From assembly GCA_034509495.1 (NCBI GenBank), contig CM067503.1:26197268-26261267 (forward strand): a stretch of DNA of 64,000 bases, given 5' to 3'. A program made the translations under genes and the position numbers. Of this stretch, positions 1 through 14,400 are shown in pieces. The notes beneath the pieces were generated by a model. The model was not told the origin of the DNA, searched no databases, and worked only from the letters and a program-made list of their open reading frames with translations. Within the stretch, counting starts at the first letter, position 1. Every line of letters begins with the position of its first letter. Source of the DNA: Acestrorhynchus altus (lineage: Eukaryota > Chordata > Actinopteri > Characiformes > Acestrorhynchidae).

Positions 1-991
1 CCTCAGATCTATTACAAATTAATGTATCATGTAACATATTTATAACCATTTTAAATAGTAACAGTATAATAGAGATTTAAAAGGCATTAAAGGTTCTTAA
101 GCAACACCTTTCACAATAACCCCTTCAAAAGAGGAGTTATTTATATTGAAATGTGCAGAATGTATAGAAAACCTGGTGAAATTTCCCTTCAAAAACAAAC
201 CCAACCAGTCATAAGTTACCATGTGCTGCTTTTGTCAAATTGCCTTAAACCCCAACTTCTTTTTTCTTTATTTAAGTCATTCTGCACTGACACATTCTGT
301 AGCCTCTTCATTCTACTTGAGGACCTTTGCTCCTCTCTCTCTCCCCTCCCCATTGTGCTGTTGGTCTTTTCTATTCCTATTCAGTCTGCGTTAAAAGGCA
401 TCTCAAGTGTGCCTTCCACAGGTTCTTCAAGCTGCCAAGTTCCAATCAAAACAAAATCTCCAGAGCAACACTTTATCTAACCCTTGGTCTTGCTCTCTCC
501 CTTTCCATTTTTTTCTGCTCCATTTCGCTTCTGTGACCCTCTCGTCCGTTTCACATGTACTTTCTTGTGATCAAGAAATTAACCAGACAGCCTTAGCTAA
601 TTATTAAATGTATGCAAAAATGTATGCATGAATTAAATGTATGCAAAACACATGCATGTAGATAATTAAAATCTCCCTGGAGACACTTAATTGCTAGGCA
701 GCCATTGCAGTGATGAAGATTGAGGAGGGGGTTAAGGGATTGCAGGGAAATGGAACGCATGCTGGAAAGAATCAAGAGCTTTGCTGGGATTAGGTTGCGT
801 CAAGATGCGGCTCTACATACGTGCACCTACGGGCTGCTGTTTATGCTGAGAAAATTCAGCTAAATGTTACCAAGGAGATCATTTAACTCTAATACGCCCT
901 GCTATTATGGAATCATAGTTTTTTTCTCCCTCCACCCCAACACATACCTTTCCACCGAAGTTAAACCTCCAATAATGGGTGATTTTTAAAT

Positions 992-1042
<51 letters not shown>

Positions 1043-2931
1043 TTAATTTTTTTTGCTTCTCTCTAATAAAGCTATGCTGTGATTAGGGCCGCACAACATT
1101 GTTTCAGCATTGTTATTGCATATGTGCATGTGAAATAGTCACATCACAAGACATCGCAATATCATGTGCAATGTAAAGTTTGCATTATAAAGCAGTGCCT
1201 TATTAGTATCATGTTGGACTTTTGCTAAAACCTTCTGTTATTTCTCATTTTATTTTTTTCCATTTCTCCATTTAGATTTTTAGGGGTTTCGTTTTTTGTT
1301 GATTTTTTTTTTCTTTTTTGCCTTAAAGGAAAGGAATGCGTCATGAAATAAGTGTTATTGTGTGAATCATAGGGCCTAAAAATTCCTGTATCTGTAAAAT
1401 TCCTGTGACTTGATTTCAAGGCTGTTTTTTCTTTTTCATTTTTTTTTATTTATTTATTTGCTACTGTTGACTGACATACAACTTATCAGTGTAGCAAACT
1501 TATAATAGCCTTCTTGCTTATTATCTATGAACCCAAAGTTGCCGTGCAATTCCCTGAGGGATGGTAAAGAGATTGATAGATGGCATCTCTGGAGCTTATA
1601 ATATGACTGCTGTTTGACTGAGCTACTAAGCCCAGTAAAGACAGGAAACCCCAGCACTGTGACCTCCACAATCCCACCAAGGTCAGGCCTTCACCATCAC
1701 CTGGACAACCGCAGGCAGCACACACAATTCACAGATGATGTGTTTGTTTTCCCTGCTTGTGGGTGTCGAAGGTGCACTATTTAATAGAGGACTGATGAGC
1801 CATTGGATAGAAGGTGGGAAGGAAGCTGTACAACTCTGAGCTTCCCCGATCATTGTTTAATCCTCACTCCTCCATGTGTTGTTTAGACTCTCCCCCTCTC
1901 TCTCTCACCCACTGTTGCACTGTTTTCCCCTTCCTTCTCTCTTTATCTCCTCCAAGCTTCTGCCCATTCTTTCAGCATTAGCCAAAGTGAAATGGCAGCC
2001 AGTGGCAGCAGGCCGGCTCCCATTGCTTTTCATTACAGCCTGCTCTTATCTCTCTCCAAGGACACCTTTTAATTAGCTCCCTCTACCTGCCACTCCCCCT
2101 CCGTCCTTCTGTGCTAAACTCTAAGCACTCTAACACAGAGAGGCCTATGGGCTGAGCACTTTCTGGAGTAAACCATCCAGTCTAGCCCGTTAGTATTCGT
2201 CTAAAATGTGCATCCTCATGCTGGTCTTGTTTCTTGATTTGATAGCATGCATGCATGTGGGAATAAATGGTTTATTTGTATGCACGGTCTTGCCATGTGT
2301 TTTTTGTGCATGTGCGTTATTGCTGTCAGTTATGTTGTTGCGAGCAGTGTGGATTTATGCCCCCTGTGCCCTCTATCCCTGTCGTTTAACTTTCCCTTTT
2401 CTCTCCCCCCTCCCTCTCTCCTGTGTATCTTGCGGTGGTGCAGGATGTGAGATGATAGCAGATGTTGTTCATGGTCTCCTGCTCTCTCCCAGCCCCTGTC
2501 TCTCTAGAGAGCCCCATACGAGCACATTATTTTCCCATTAAAGCCCCGCTGGCAGCCTGCTGAAAGATGGCCTTTCTGTTTGCTATTTCCCCCTGCCACT
2601 TACTGCGCCCAAGAGCATGGGGTTGGGGTTAGGAGGGAATGAAGATGAGCACACAGTATTTCCTTGATGTTTGAATCTGCCTGATGCATTCCGTGGAGGG
2701 AGGCAGGGAGTGTATGGGGAGACCATGAATGGGGTTGCTGCTGTTGAGGATACTGAACTTGAAATACAACCTCTACTTGTTCAGGCAAAGCCCTGCTTGT
2801 CCCACCAGAATGGCACCAATCCAAATCTCATCCATACCCCCATCTCACCTAATACTTGTGTGTTTGTGGCTGAGTGTGAGTGTGTGTCCATCGCATCTCA
2901 TGTTCCATCTAACACCATGCTACTATTACAG
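1..2931 (+). other. DAB1 intron (left part), no gene recognised
   Basis: AT-rich sequence without a convincing exon. It holds a TTTA microsatellite at 988-1044 and, at about 1085-1180, a stretch resembling a dispersed fish repeat (ggccgcacaacattgtttcagcattg...). The region at 1880-2540 is pyrimidine-rich. No segment matched DAB1 upstream exons. Confidence 0.6.
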
Positions 2932-2994
2932 AATGGACATAATGGCCAGACCAATCTGCTGGACCTAGATGCTGAGCTAATGCTGGTCCCAAAG
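2932..2994 (+). CDS. dab1: DAB1 exon with clathrin-box-like LLDLD, probable cassette exon
   Basis: The exon is 63 nt, preceded by ctattacag and followed by gtaagg. It encodes 21 residues that include NLLDLDAELM and is phase 0 on both sides, so it can be included or skipped without changing frame. LLDLD fits the clathrin-box consensus L-hydrophobic-x-hydrophobic-D/E. DAB1 is known to have alternatively spliced internal exons in this part of the protein; assigning this exon to that group is inference. Confidence 0.82.
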
Positions 2995-5900
2995 GTAAGG
3001 TGCACAGAGGGTCAAAAGCAGCTTCAGGATCTTGACTTCTAATATGATTGAGGGTCACCTCTACACGACCACATGGTTTAGAAATGAGTGGGGCTTAAAT
3101 TGTGCTGGAACACACCAGGTTCTTACAGATTTATTACAAATTAAATGCAAAAATATAACAAGTACACAAGTATTCACAGTCTTTGCTCAATACTTTTTTG
3201 AAGCACCTTTGGCAGCAGTTACAGCCTCAAATCGTTTTGAGTTTGATGCTACAAGCTTGGCACACCTGTTTTTGGGAAGTTCCTCCCAAGTTCTATCAAG
3301 TTGGATGGGGAGTGTCTGTGCACAGGCATTTTTAGATCTCTTCAGAGAAGTTCAAGTCTGGCCACTCAAGGACATTCACAGAGATGTCCTGAGCCCACTC
3401 CTTTTTTAACTTGGCTGTGTTCTTAGGATCATTGTCCCTTTGGACGACAACAACACTAAGCCATTGTCCGAGTCTGAGGTCATGAGTGCTGTGGAGCAGG
3501 TTATCATCAAGGATGTCTCTGTACATCACTGCAGTCATCTTTCCCCCGATCCTGACTAGTCTCCCAGTTCCTGCTGCAGAAAACATCTCCACAGCATGAT
3601 GTTTCTACCCCCATGCTTCACTGTAGGAATGGTATTGGTTAGGTGTGAGCAGTGCCTGGTTTCCTCCTGACATGATGCTTGGCATTCAGTTCAAAAAGTT
3701 AAATATTTTTTTTCTCATGGTCTGAGAGTCCTTTAGATCAAACTTTAGACAGGCTGTCTTGTGCCTTTAACTGAGGAGTGGCTTCCGTCTGGCCACTACA
3801 CCATACATGCCTGATTGGTGGAGTGTTGCAAAAATGCTAGTCCTTCTCTAAGGTTTTCCTCTCTCCACAGAGCAAAGTTGGAGCTCTGTCAAAGTTACCA
3901 CTGTGTTCTTGGTCACCTCTTTGACTAAGGCCCTTCTACCACGATCACTCAGTTTGACCAGGCGGCCAGCTCTAGGAAGAGTCCTTGTGGTTTCACTGTG
4001 CTCATTGGGACCTTCAGCAGAAATTATTCTGCACTCTTCCCCATATTTGTGATACACTTCTGTCTCCGAGGTCTACAGACAGTTCCTTAGTCTTCATGGG
4101 ACCTTATATAAACAGGTGTGTGCCTTTCCAAATCATTTCCAATCAACTGAATTGACCACAGGTGTCCAATCAAGCTGTAGAAACATCTGAAGGATGATCA
4201 GTGGAAACAAGATGTACCTGAACTAAATTTTGAGTGTCATGGCAAAGGCTGTGAATACTTCTGTACATGATATATGGGTTTGTGTTTTATTTTTAATACA
4301 TTTGCAAAGATTTCAAACAAACGTTTCTCACTTTGTCATTGAGGGGTTTTGTGTGTAGATGAATTTAATCCATTTTGGAATAAGGTTATAACATGATAAA
4401 GTGTGCAGTGAACTGTGAATACTTTTCAGATGCACTGTAAACATTGTGCTCTTGCACATTTTCTTAAATAACGATCATTTCAAAGCTTATTTGGCAAAAC
4501 AAAATGGGTTTTTCTCCTTGTGTTATTTTATAGGTGTCATGCATTGTTGTCTCTGCTGAGCCACAATGAGAACATAATTTTTTGTTTTAAATTTTTTTAT
4601 ATTTTTTTTTTAAAGAAATGGAATGGATTGAAATGTATTAATTGATTAAGAGATTGATATCAATTACTGTACATAAACAGATACATCTTTTTGAAATAAA
4701 CCATGCACTGACAGAAAAGGTGTGTTTTACATCCAGGATCAGATACATGTAGAGTTAACTCACTCTTTAACAGTGTAGGTCAGGAGTTGGCACTCCTTGT
4801 CCTGGAGTGTCTGATACCTGCACAGTTTTGTGCTTTTCCTCCTCAACTCAAATGTTAATTGCCAGATTCCAGGTTTTAAAGAGCAGGGGAATCAGTAAAC
4901 TGAGCTGGAATATCGCACTCCAGGACTGGGATGAATTAATCTTTGTTATAGGTCTTGAGCAGGTAACATTTGCATTCACACTGAACCTCTTCCCAGTAAT
5001 TAAGAGCGAAACCTACCACTGTCTAATGTGTACTCCAATGAGTACAAGTTCTGCCCTTCCCACATCAATGTGCTGGACCCATCAGTAATTACACTTCCAG
5101 AACCTGACAAATCAGACAATCCCTGAATTGTAGCCTAGTAGCCTACTTCTGTCTCCCACACAGAGTAAATGTCACCCTCCCTGCCACCTACCTGTGTTCT
5201 CACCTCTGTGTTTGCCTCTCCTATAGTGTTCCAGTGCCCTCCCAATGACCTTGAAGTACAGCACTAACTTCAACATGCCCTTTCCTTTCCCCAGTCAAAC
5301 AGCTTAACCCTTTGTCCGTGATCACTGCACCTACCCTTTGAATATGGCTGTCGAAAGGCCGGCACATTTCCATAGCAGCCGGAAGGATGATAATTGAAAA
5401 AAATGTCTCTGTGCCCTTCTCCCTATGTGGCCACATGAGGCCACTAAAATGAGCTCAAATGTCAAATGCACCAGAGGCAGGTTGTGTTTCTGCTTCCCTG
5501 TGAGTTTGAATATCTGCTCATGTTGCTCAAACCATGTGCAAACCAGCATCAAATGAAAATACAGAGAAACCAGAACATTTAGGCTGTTACTGATGAAGCC
5601 AACATGTTAGATGGATGTTGGTGAAAAAGTGAGGTTGGTGAAAAATCAGGTGTGAAGACCTTAGTAACTTTGAAAACGGCCAGATTTTTATGACCAAATG
5701 ACTGAATCAGAGCATCTCCAGAACAGCAAGGCTTGTGAGGGGCTCCAGGGTAACTACCAAGAGTGGTCCGAAGAGGGAGAATTCAAACCTGAAAACAAGG
5801 TTTTGAGCACCCAGAGCTCATTGATGCAACAAGAGCTATTATGTCTGTGTGGGACAGTAACTCACAATACAATCCACACTCAACTGTCCATAGACTCCCA

Positions 5901-7838
5901 AGTCTCTTTTACCTGAGGTGGAGGACAGTAACTCTTCAATGCTGCCCTCATAGCATCCCAGCCCATCACAATGTATTGAGTAAGACCTCTTGAACATAAC
6001 ATGGCTTAAGTATGTCTAAATTTAGCCTTTACTAAAATGCAAATTTCATTTTATAACCACAACAATACATTGATTTTATACATATAAAGTCTTGAATATA
6101 TGTGATTATAATATGCACCCCACTTGCACATGAATAAGAACACATGCAGTACTTCACTGATTACAATGAATTGTATTTGTATGGATATTAATGTACACAT
6201 TTGAATCAAGAATAAGTAGATTTTACATTGGATGTTGCCTTCATGTAAACAAAAGTCCAAAGTACATTGAGTAGGCCACATCAAAATGACAGCGGTTCAG
6301 TTTCAGAGGGACCCCTACCCCATTCCCAGTGTGTTTATGGTGGGTATGTGAAGTCCCTTTTCCCTTTTGTTATCATCATCATCATCATCATCTTCATCAT
6401 TACCCACATAACACTCCATTAACATTCTTATCATTCACCCACTGCTGGCACTGGTTTGCTTTTACCATTCATGCCAGCTGTGTGCCCAGAGGTAGGTGCC
6501 ACTCACGTGGGTGAAGGAGCTGATTCAGGAGAGTGTACTGCAGCAGAGCTGGGCTTTTACTGTGTTTTTATTTCCCCTCTCTTTACTGTAGAATATCAAC
6601 CAGTTAGAGCTTTTTGGAGACATGTCTACTCCTCCCGATATCACCTCTCCCTCAGTGAGTACAGAGATTTTCTACTGGATTAGTACATGAATTTATAAAT
6701 ATACCACATGTGCTTAATATATTGTTGCTGTTGGACAAAAACCTTGCTGTTGTTTTTCCCTTTTATGAATATTTAGAAGGGGAAAGGACCAATAGATGTG
6801 GTCCACATTTGGAAATTTGGAATAATGTTTATAAGTGTTCGTTCTCCTGTAAAGTGACCACTAACTTTCTTACAAAGAAACAGAAAGTATTGGACATTTC
6901 TTTTGATACTGATATTATGTGTTAGCCTTGTTTTACCTGGTCTTTTGTCCTGTTTATGTACAAAAATGCACACTCATATTGTACACTATCAGACCCATTT
7001 TATATATACTCATCATCAAAAATGTTTCCCCCTGAAGGAATTGGGGTTTTGCTATACTATTGGGCAGCAAGATAAAAGTTACCAGGAACAATAAATGATT
7101 GAAAAATAGTAGTGTAGTGTTTTTCAGTATGGCATCAAGTATAACACATCATGCCATGCCATGTGTTTGCATGGAGTTCCTAATTGTGTCCTCGGATAAT
7201 CCATCCCATGCAGCTTGATTATTTTCACTCAGTTCCCACAGATTTCGCAGTAGGGGTGGAGTGTTGATAGCAGGTCCAGTAGCATCCCTACATCTTCAGT
7301 CAGGGATAGGTCTAGTAATGCAGCTGTTGGAATAATATACCAACACAACAGCATGAGCCAGAATGGAAAGCACACACAACTTGTCAACCTTATGTAGGCC
7401 TGTCTTTGCTTACATCACATGCACGGCTGAGCATGAAGCTTGAATCATTCGCATGTCACACAATGTGTGACACGTCACACAAACCCACCCACCAAATTCC
7501 TTCCTATTGGTTAGTTCCTTCTGGGTGCAACTATTTTGAGTGTATATAAACTAACACCTAACTAACTTAGGAGAAAAGGGTTTGTACTTTTAGTTATTGA
7601 AAATTAGGCATGGAACCTTAAGTCTGAACAAATGCATGATAACATATATTTTCTATGCTTAAATGACCCAAATTTCTATGTGATGTGCTTCTCTTCAGAC
7701 CCCAGCCTCTCCAGCTAACACTCTGGACCCGACGCTGGCCCACCAGCCACCCTCAGAACTGTTTGCTCCATTCAACCCCGCCTCTGTACCCTCAGGTCAG
7801 TTCATGGTGTGTGTGTTTGTGTGTATGAGCGAGTATGT

Positions 7839-7878
<40 letters not shown>

Positions 7879-8342
7879 TACATATTAGAGCCTGTGTCAG
7901 ACTGGGTGAGGCTAAATGAAGCCTTCTGTCCTCCTCCTGTAGAATATGAATCCTCTCATTACTGGCGTGTATACTGGGCTGCATGATCGACGCTTCACAG
8001 AGGAGACTGAATTAACTGCCCGCTGTATCCCTAGTGCACTGTGCGTTTTTGTATGGGTATTATTACAGTGTCTCACAGTGTCCCCTTAGGTTGTGTTTGT
8101 GAAAACTGTCATAAAGGACAGCTTTGACCAAACATAGAAGACATTCTTTAAAGAGTGTGCATATCACTGATAGTGTGCGTATCAGTGTGGGCAGACAAAC
8201 ACACACATGCTCACATACACATTAATTTCTGCAACAATTTGTTTTACAACAGTGTTTCACACAAATCCGTGGAGACAAGAAGTGTGAGCCTACCAATGCA
8301 ATGGCTGGCTCTTCTCATAAAACATAATGGCTGCAGAATATT

Positions 8343-8422
<80 letters not shown>

Positions 8423-11400
8423 ATTGATGTTCTGACTCTCTGTGTGTAGTGATGCTTTTGCCAAGTTAAGTCAGAGCTTGTGGTAGAAGTAGCTTATTGC
8501 TACCCGAGTAGCTGCAACAACGTCATTTTCATACACTCTGTAACTCAATTTAGCTGACAGGACCGCGACAGCTGCTGCAGCCAGATTGACTTGTTCTGAA
8601 ACACTAAACAGTATATCATTGATACGTCTGTGAAAAGCGCAGCCCGTCACCCTGCCCATCTGTCCTTGATTCTGTTGCTCTGTAGACACTGGCTGAATCC
8701 ACACGGATAACACATTTTTCAAAAAGTAATTTTATGTTTTCTCTGCATTTGCAGATTTTGTTAGATGTTAAAAATCCTGTGTTTCAGGTTTGGTGGATCC
8801 CTATACTAGACTCTGATAGGTTGGTAGGGGGGTACACATTTCAATGTTGTTAGCACTGCAAGTTTCTGGGTGTTGTCCTGAAACTTCGGAGTGTTCTGGA
8901 TTGCCCTTGGATTTCTTTAGTGTCTATGTATACAGAGTATCTGGAAAATATTGACAGCACTTAATTTTTCCCACATTTTGTTATGTTATAGCCTTTATTT
9001 CAAAATGGATTCTATTATTTTTTTACCCTCAAATATCTACACACATTACCTCATGATGACAAAGTGAGAATTGTTTGTATGAAATCTTTGCAAATTTATA
9101 AAAACAAATAAGCACAAAAACATAACATGTACGTACATAAGGAGCATTTGTTCAATACTTGTTCAGTAGCTTTGGCAGAATTTGTTTCTGTACCCTTCTT
9201 CAGATCTCAGAGGTCTACAGACTTCATAGCTTAGTTTGTGCTCTGACATGTACCTTATATAATGATGAATTTCCAAATCTTGTCCAATCAACTGAATTTA
9301 GAACAGGTGTCCAATCAAGCTGTAGAAACATCTTAAGGATGATCAGTGGAAATAAGCACCTGAGCTCAATTTTGAGTGTCATGACAAAGGCTGTGAATAT
9401 TTATGTATATGATATATTTTTGTGTTTTATTTTTAATAAATTTGCAAAGGTTTCTAACAAACTTTTGTCACTGTCATTGTGGGGTATTGTGTGTTGAAAT
9501 GTGTAGAATTTGATTCATTTTGGAATAAGGCTGTAACATAACAAAATATATAAAATGTGAATCACTGTTTCTGGATGCACTGTAAATCAGGGTTAATCTA
9601 CGGTTAGTTTAGATACCGGAATCATCAACATGCTCTGTTGTGCCCAATTGGATAGCCTGCTTCGAATTCCTGTAATTGGTCAAAAGCCTAAATCTTCCAA
9701 AAATCAAACGTTTTCCCACTGTGGCAACTTTCACGTGTGCTTTTTTGGTTTTGACCAAACTGAAACCCCCAAAAGTCTGAATCAAACAAGGTAGTTGGGA
9801 AAGTATGTAAAATCACACGAGATAGGAATAACAGACCACAGTTCCATTTATGAAACAACTTTTAACATTGAACTGTACTAAGACCTTCACACACCAGACA
9901 CACTGTGTGATAAACAATTTGAAACCTTTGTTTTTAACTGAGATATGCACACTGGGATTGACCTCACATGTCAATGCACAGTGGCTCCCAAGCACTGTTC
10001 AATTCCTCAGTGTCTCATTGCACACCGTGCACCATTTCATTATTACATTACATTAAAACCTATTCAATACCACAAAGATATGACTTTAAGAATCACCCCA
10101 TACACTACCTTTTTTCTAGTAAACATTTTCAACATAACTTTCACTTGACCTCACATTTGACCTTTTTTTCCATCATAAAAAGGAGTTGTAGTTGATACAT
10201 TCACTATATACTCTGAATCCATTAACAAAGAGTGTTACATACGCATTGGGGAGTGTATCTAATTAGGTTCTGCATTCACATTTAGAAGAAAGCATTTTCA
10301 AGAATTATAAACTTAAAGGAAAATATTAAAAGGATTTTCTTTAAAATTTCCAGAACAATTTGTATATGTGTGGACCTAAGGCCTAAAAAGAATTACAAAC
10401 TTGTAGCTTAGCGGTTCCAGCTCTGAACCTACCTGCCCTGCTTTCTCCTGTTTCTTCCGGTTCATTTCAGATAATGAGATTACATTTCATACACTCCTAG
10501 TCATGGCAGCTGAGTCTCTCCAGCTTCATTTGACTGAGGAGTGAATCATTTCATCCTCTTTAACCACGACTGTGTGCTCCCACCTTAGCCCGGATTAATT
10601 TTACACACTTTTCTGTGTTTATTGTCGTGGAATAAGATGCCAGTAATAAGCAAACAAGCTTAAAAAAGTTTAATTAAATTTGGGATCATGCCACTGGTGC
10701 AAAACATCTTGTCAGTAGCAGAGTTGGTGAGGTTTTTTTTTTTTATCCACAAGGGGGTAAACTTAGTTGCCACTAGGAAGTGTATCGATATCAAAGGGGC
10801 CTCTTCCATCCTGTTGGTGAAATGGAGAGATCAGAGGGATGGAAACAGGTTGTCAGAAGTATGCAGTTCATATATGGTTTGGCAATCAGCTGGATTGTTC
10901 TGTGGTTATTGGGCGTATGTTCTGTTGTTGCTGTTGATTTGTGTACAAAGGCTCTCAATGTGAAACCTCTCTTTGCTCCCAGCTCAGTGTAATGGGGCTT
11001 TGCTTCCTGTTGTGTTCTGTGATCTCACTTCTCCACCAGCCAGAACACCGCAGCTGTCACATATACATATGTTGCACCTTCTTTTTGGTTTTTGAAGTGG
11101 CTCAATGGCTTAATGACATAATTGTAATTTTGTATCACAGTACTCTGTTAATTATAGCTGCTTATCTCAAAACCTCTCATATTTTTACATGTTCGTGATG
11201 TAACTCCAGGCATTGAATAAAGCCTGCAATCAAAGCAGGGAGTATGGGAGCAAAGTATACCACTCTATCGCCAGTTTGGTACTATAGGAAAATATTAGGA
11301 CACCCTATTCCCTAATAGCTGGTATTTCCTTGTTTGGCTGCAATAATGTCAATCAGATGTTTCCTATAAATGACTTCCAGTCTCTAACATTGATTGGAAG

Positions 11401-14400
11401 AAAGCTTTTCCCACTCCTCCATGCAGAATTCTTTCAGTTATTTGAGGTTTCAGCATGAGTCTTTTTACAGATGGTCCTACACACCCTTTTGATACAATAA
11501 ATATTTCATGGTGGTTTCCATGATGGAGAGTTCTCCAGGCCCTGCTGCGGCAAAACAGCACCAAACCATGACACCTCCACTCCCATGCTTCACAGTGTGT
11601 ATGAGGTTCTTGTGCTCAAATACTGTGTACCAAACGTATCCTTTGCCTAAAAAATTCAACTTGGCTTATAGTTTAGTTGTTCAGTGTGCATTGCAACTTG
11701 TTTTTCTGCTTAATTCTGTGATATATTCACTGAGCACTTTGTTGGGAAGGCCTGTACACCCTGATTTATGCAGTTATCTAATCAGCTAGTTGTGTGGCAG
11801 CAGTGCAGTACATAAAATCATGCAGATGCAGGCCAGCAGTTTTAGGTTCCACATCTGTCAGCCAAGCAAATAAATCTGCGGCTGCAGTGGACATAGTTGA
11901 AAGCTGGAAAATGTAGCCTAATCTGATGACTCGTGATTTTTGATAAGGGACACAGATGGTAGGGTCAGACCTTTGTACCAACAGCATGAATCCATGTACC
12001 CAACCTGCCTTATGTGACTTTGAGTCACTTATGAGACACTTTGAGCCTATTACCAATACCTATCAGTAGTCAGTTGTTTGCCACAGCCTATTTGGGAATT
12101 GTTACTGACCATGTGCTCCACTCATCACCACAGTTATCCTTCTAACAGCTAGATCCATCTTTATGATGTTCCATTTCACAAAGCAAAAGTCTCTCAAACT
12201 AGTGTCATGACCATAGCAATGAGTTTAGTGTTCTATACGGTGTTCCTATCTGAGTGCGATAGAACATGTTTGGGATGTGGTGGAACAGGAGAGATTCATC
12301 CTGAAAGTGCTCCTGAAAAATCTACAGGAGTGGCATGACACAGTCATGACAAGATGGACCAAAATCTCAAATCCTAGAATATATTTTACTTGTTTATTTT
12401 ATTTACTTTTTACATGTAGTTTTTCCTTGTTTGCGTTTGCTCGTGTTGAACTTTAAAGGTTGATCTGTATTGGATAGGTGTTATACGTAGAAATAAATGT
12501 GTTGTTCTTAAAGGCTTCACTGCCTTTGTATTGTGTAGCAAGATTGGATTGTCAGTTTGGTCATTTTTCAGTACAAAGGGACGTGCATTAAATAAAAGGA
12601 CAGAAATCGTATCCACCCGTATTTCGACATACAGTAAGGATATGACTAAGTCTTTTACTGTTATGTCTGTAAGCATAGTAAACTGGGCATGATTCTACCC
12701 ATTTGCATCATCAGGACTACCCATTTGGAAGAAAGAGGGAGGTATGTAATAAAATAAGGGCTTGCCTCATATGAGTCAGGTTTTTATAATGGCCTCCTCT
12801 AAAGAGAGCTCCTGTTCATTAAGGCTGGATCTGTTGTGAGTGGTAATTACTGCAGTTCATCTGAGCCATAAAGACCTTTTCACTGCGGGGAACTGGGTCA
12901 TCTTTCCTACATATCAAGAGGTCCGCAGCTTCTCTTTAACTGAATGGCGGTGCTTAAAGCTGATACGGTAATGCCACAAGGTAATGGCCTATGTCTTTGT
13001 ACTTGGCCTTGAAGTTAAGAGCCATAAAGATTTGATCGCTTTGAGCTTTGTGTTATTCTTTGTTTACTGGGATGTTTTAAGCCTTAAAAGTTGCTTTGCT
13101 GTACATTTAATTTACGTTACTTAGCTTTACAGTATATAATCACAAACTTGCAAATCACACAACCAGGTAGAAATTACATAAATCAAATCAGCTCCAACCA
13201 GTTACATTAGAGGTGATATACTTGTAATTTATCACAATACTGACATAATTCCCATTGTGCCTGTGTAGACAGTCCTATGTTTTGTTATGAATTACCTTCT
13301 TTTCTTCCCTCTGTATTCATTTCATTATTCCGGTTTGTCCCTCAGGTTACGTGACGATGGGAGCAGTGCCCCCCGCCTGGGCACAGCAGCAGTTTGCGGC
13401 TCAGGCACCACTTGCGTTTGGAGTGCAGTCACCAGTGCCCATGGCTCAGGTCCTGCCAGGAGGTCAGCCTTTGATCTGGGGTCAGGCCAACCTGTTCCCG
13501 GCCACACAGCAGCAGTGGGCAGCCATGGCCGGGGCCCACTTCTCACCCGCCGCCTTCATGTCCGCCCAGACGGTGGGGCCATTGCCGGCCGCCATGTTCC
13601 AGACACTGGCCCCAATGCCAGTGGCAGCAGCTGCGGCAGCCTCGTGTGAGACACCTGTGGTGGGTGTGGCTGGGGTTGGTGCAGGGGCAGGGCCAGTGCC
13701 AGGGACGTCGTCCTCCACTGCCTCCAGCCCACAGCATGGCGAGCGCTCGTTACCCCGGCAGGCTAAGATGAACAAAGAGATGTTCAAGGACTTCCAGATG
13801 GCCAAGCCGCCGGCAGTACCGACACGCAAGAGCGAGCAGCCCAGCCTGGCCTGCACCACAGACGCCTTCACCAGCTATTTCAGCCGTGTGGGCATGGCGC
13901 AGGACAATGACGACTGTGATGACTTTGACATTTCCCAGATGAATCTGACACCTGTCACCTCCACCACGCCCTCCACCAACTCACGTGAGTTTGATGGATT
14001 GTCAGATCATTATTGTAATCAAACAATGGTTCCTCAGTTGCAGTAAAGAATGATCATTTCAACAACTGCTCTTTAAGCACACTAGAGGGTGCTTTTTCAA
14101 CTTAACAGGGAAGAAGAACAGTCAGTATCATGCTTGATTTGCTTTATGATAGACATAACTGCTATCACAATTTGACATCATTATACTGTTTAATATCAGA
14201 AGCTTTATAAAATTTATTTTACAACTACCATAGAGACATCTTTGGTAGCTGACCAGGCCTACCGGTTTGTGAAGGTTGTGTTAAAGACTCATGAACAAAC
14301 TCAGCAGAAAGAATTTTGAGCATGTATTCATAGTCAGGAGTGAAATATATACAAAATTGATCTTATTTGAAACATTTTTGTTTACTACAGGGTGTTATAT

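Noticed and set aside
13482..13871. Open frame on the - strand, 129 codons
   Set aside because: Antisense to the GC-rich DAB1 exon 13346-13984, which has clear homology on the + strand.
13985..14046. Read-through end of the DAB1 exon giving a truncated protein
   Set aside because: A gtgagt donor at 13985 and exact phase match to 17478 favour splicing; an intron-retained form is possible but unsupported.
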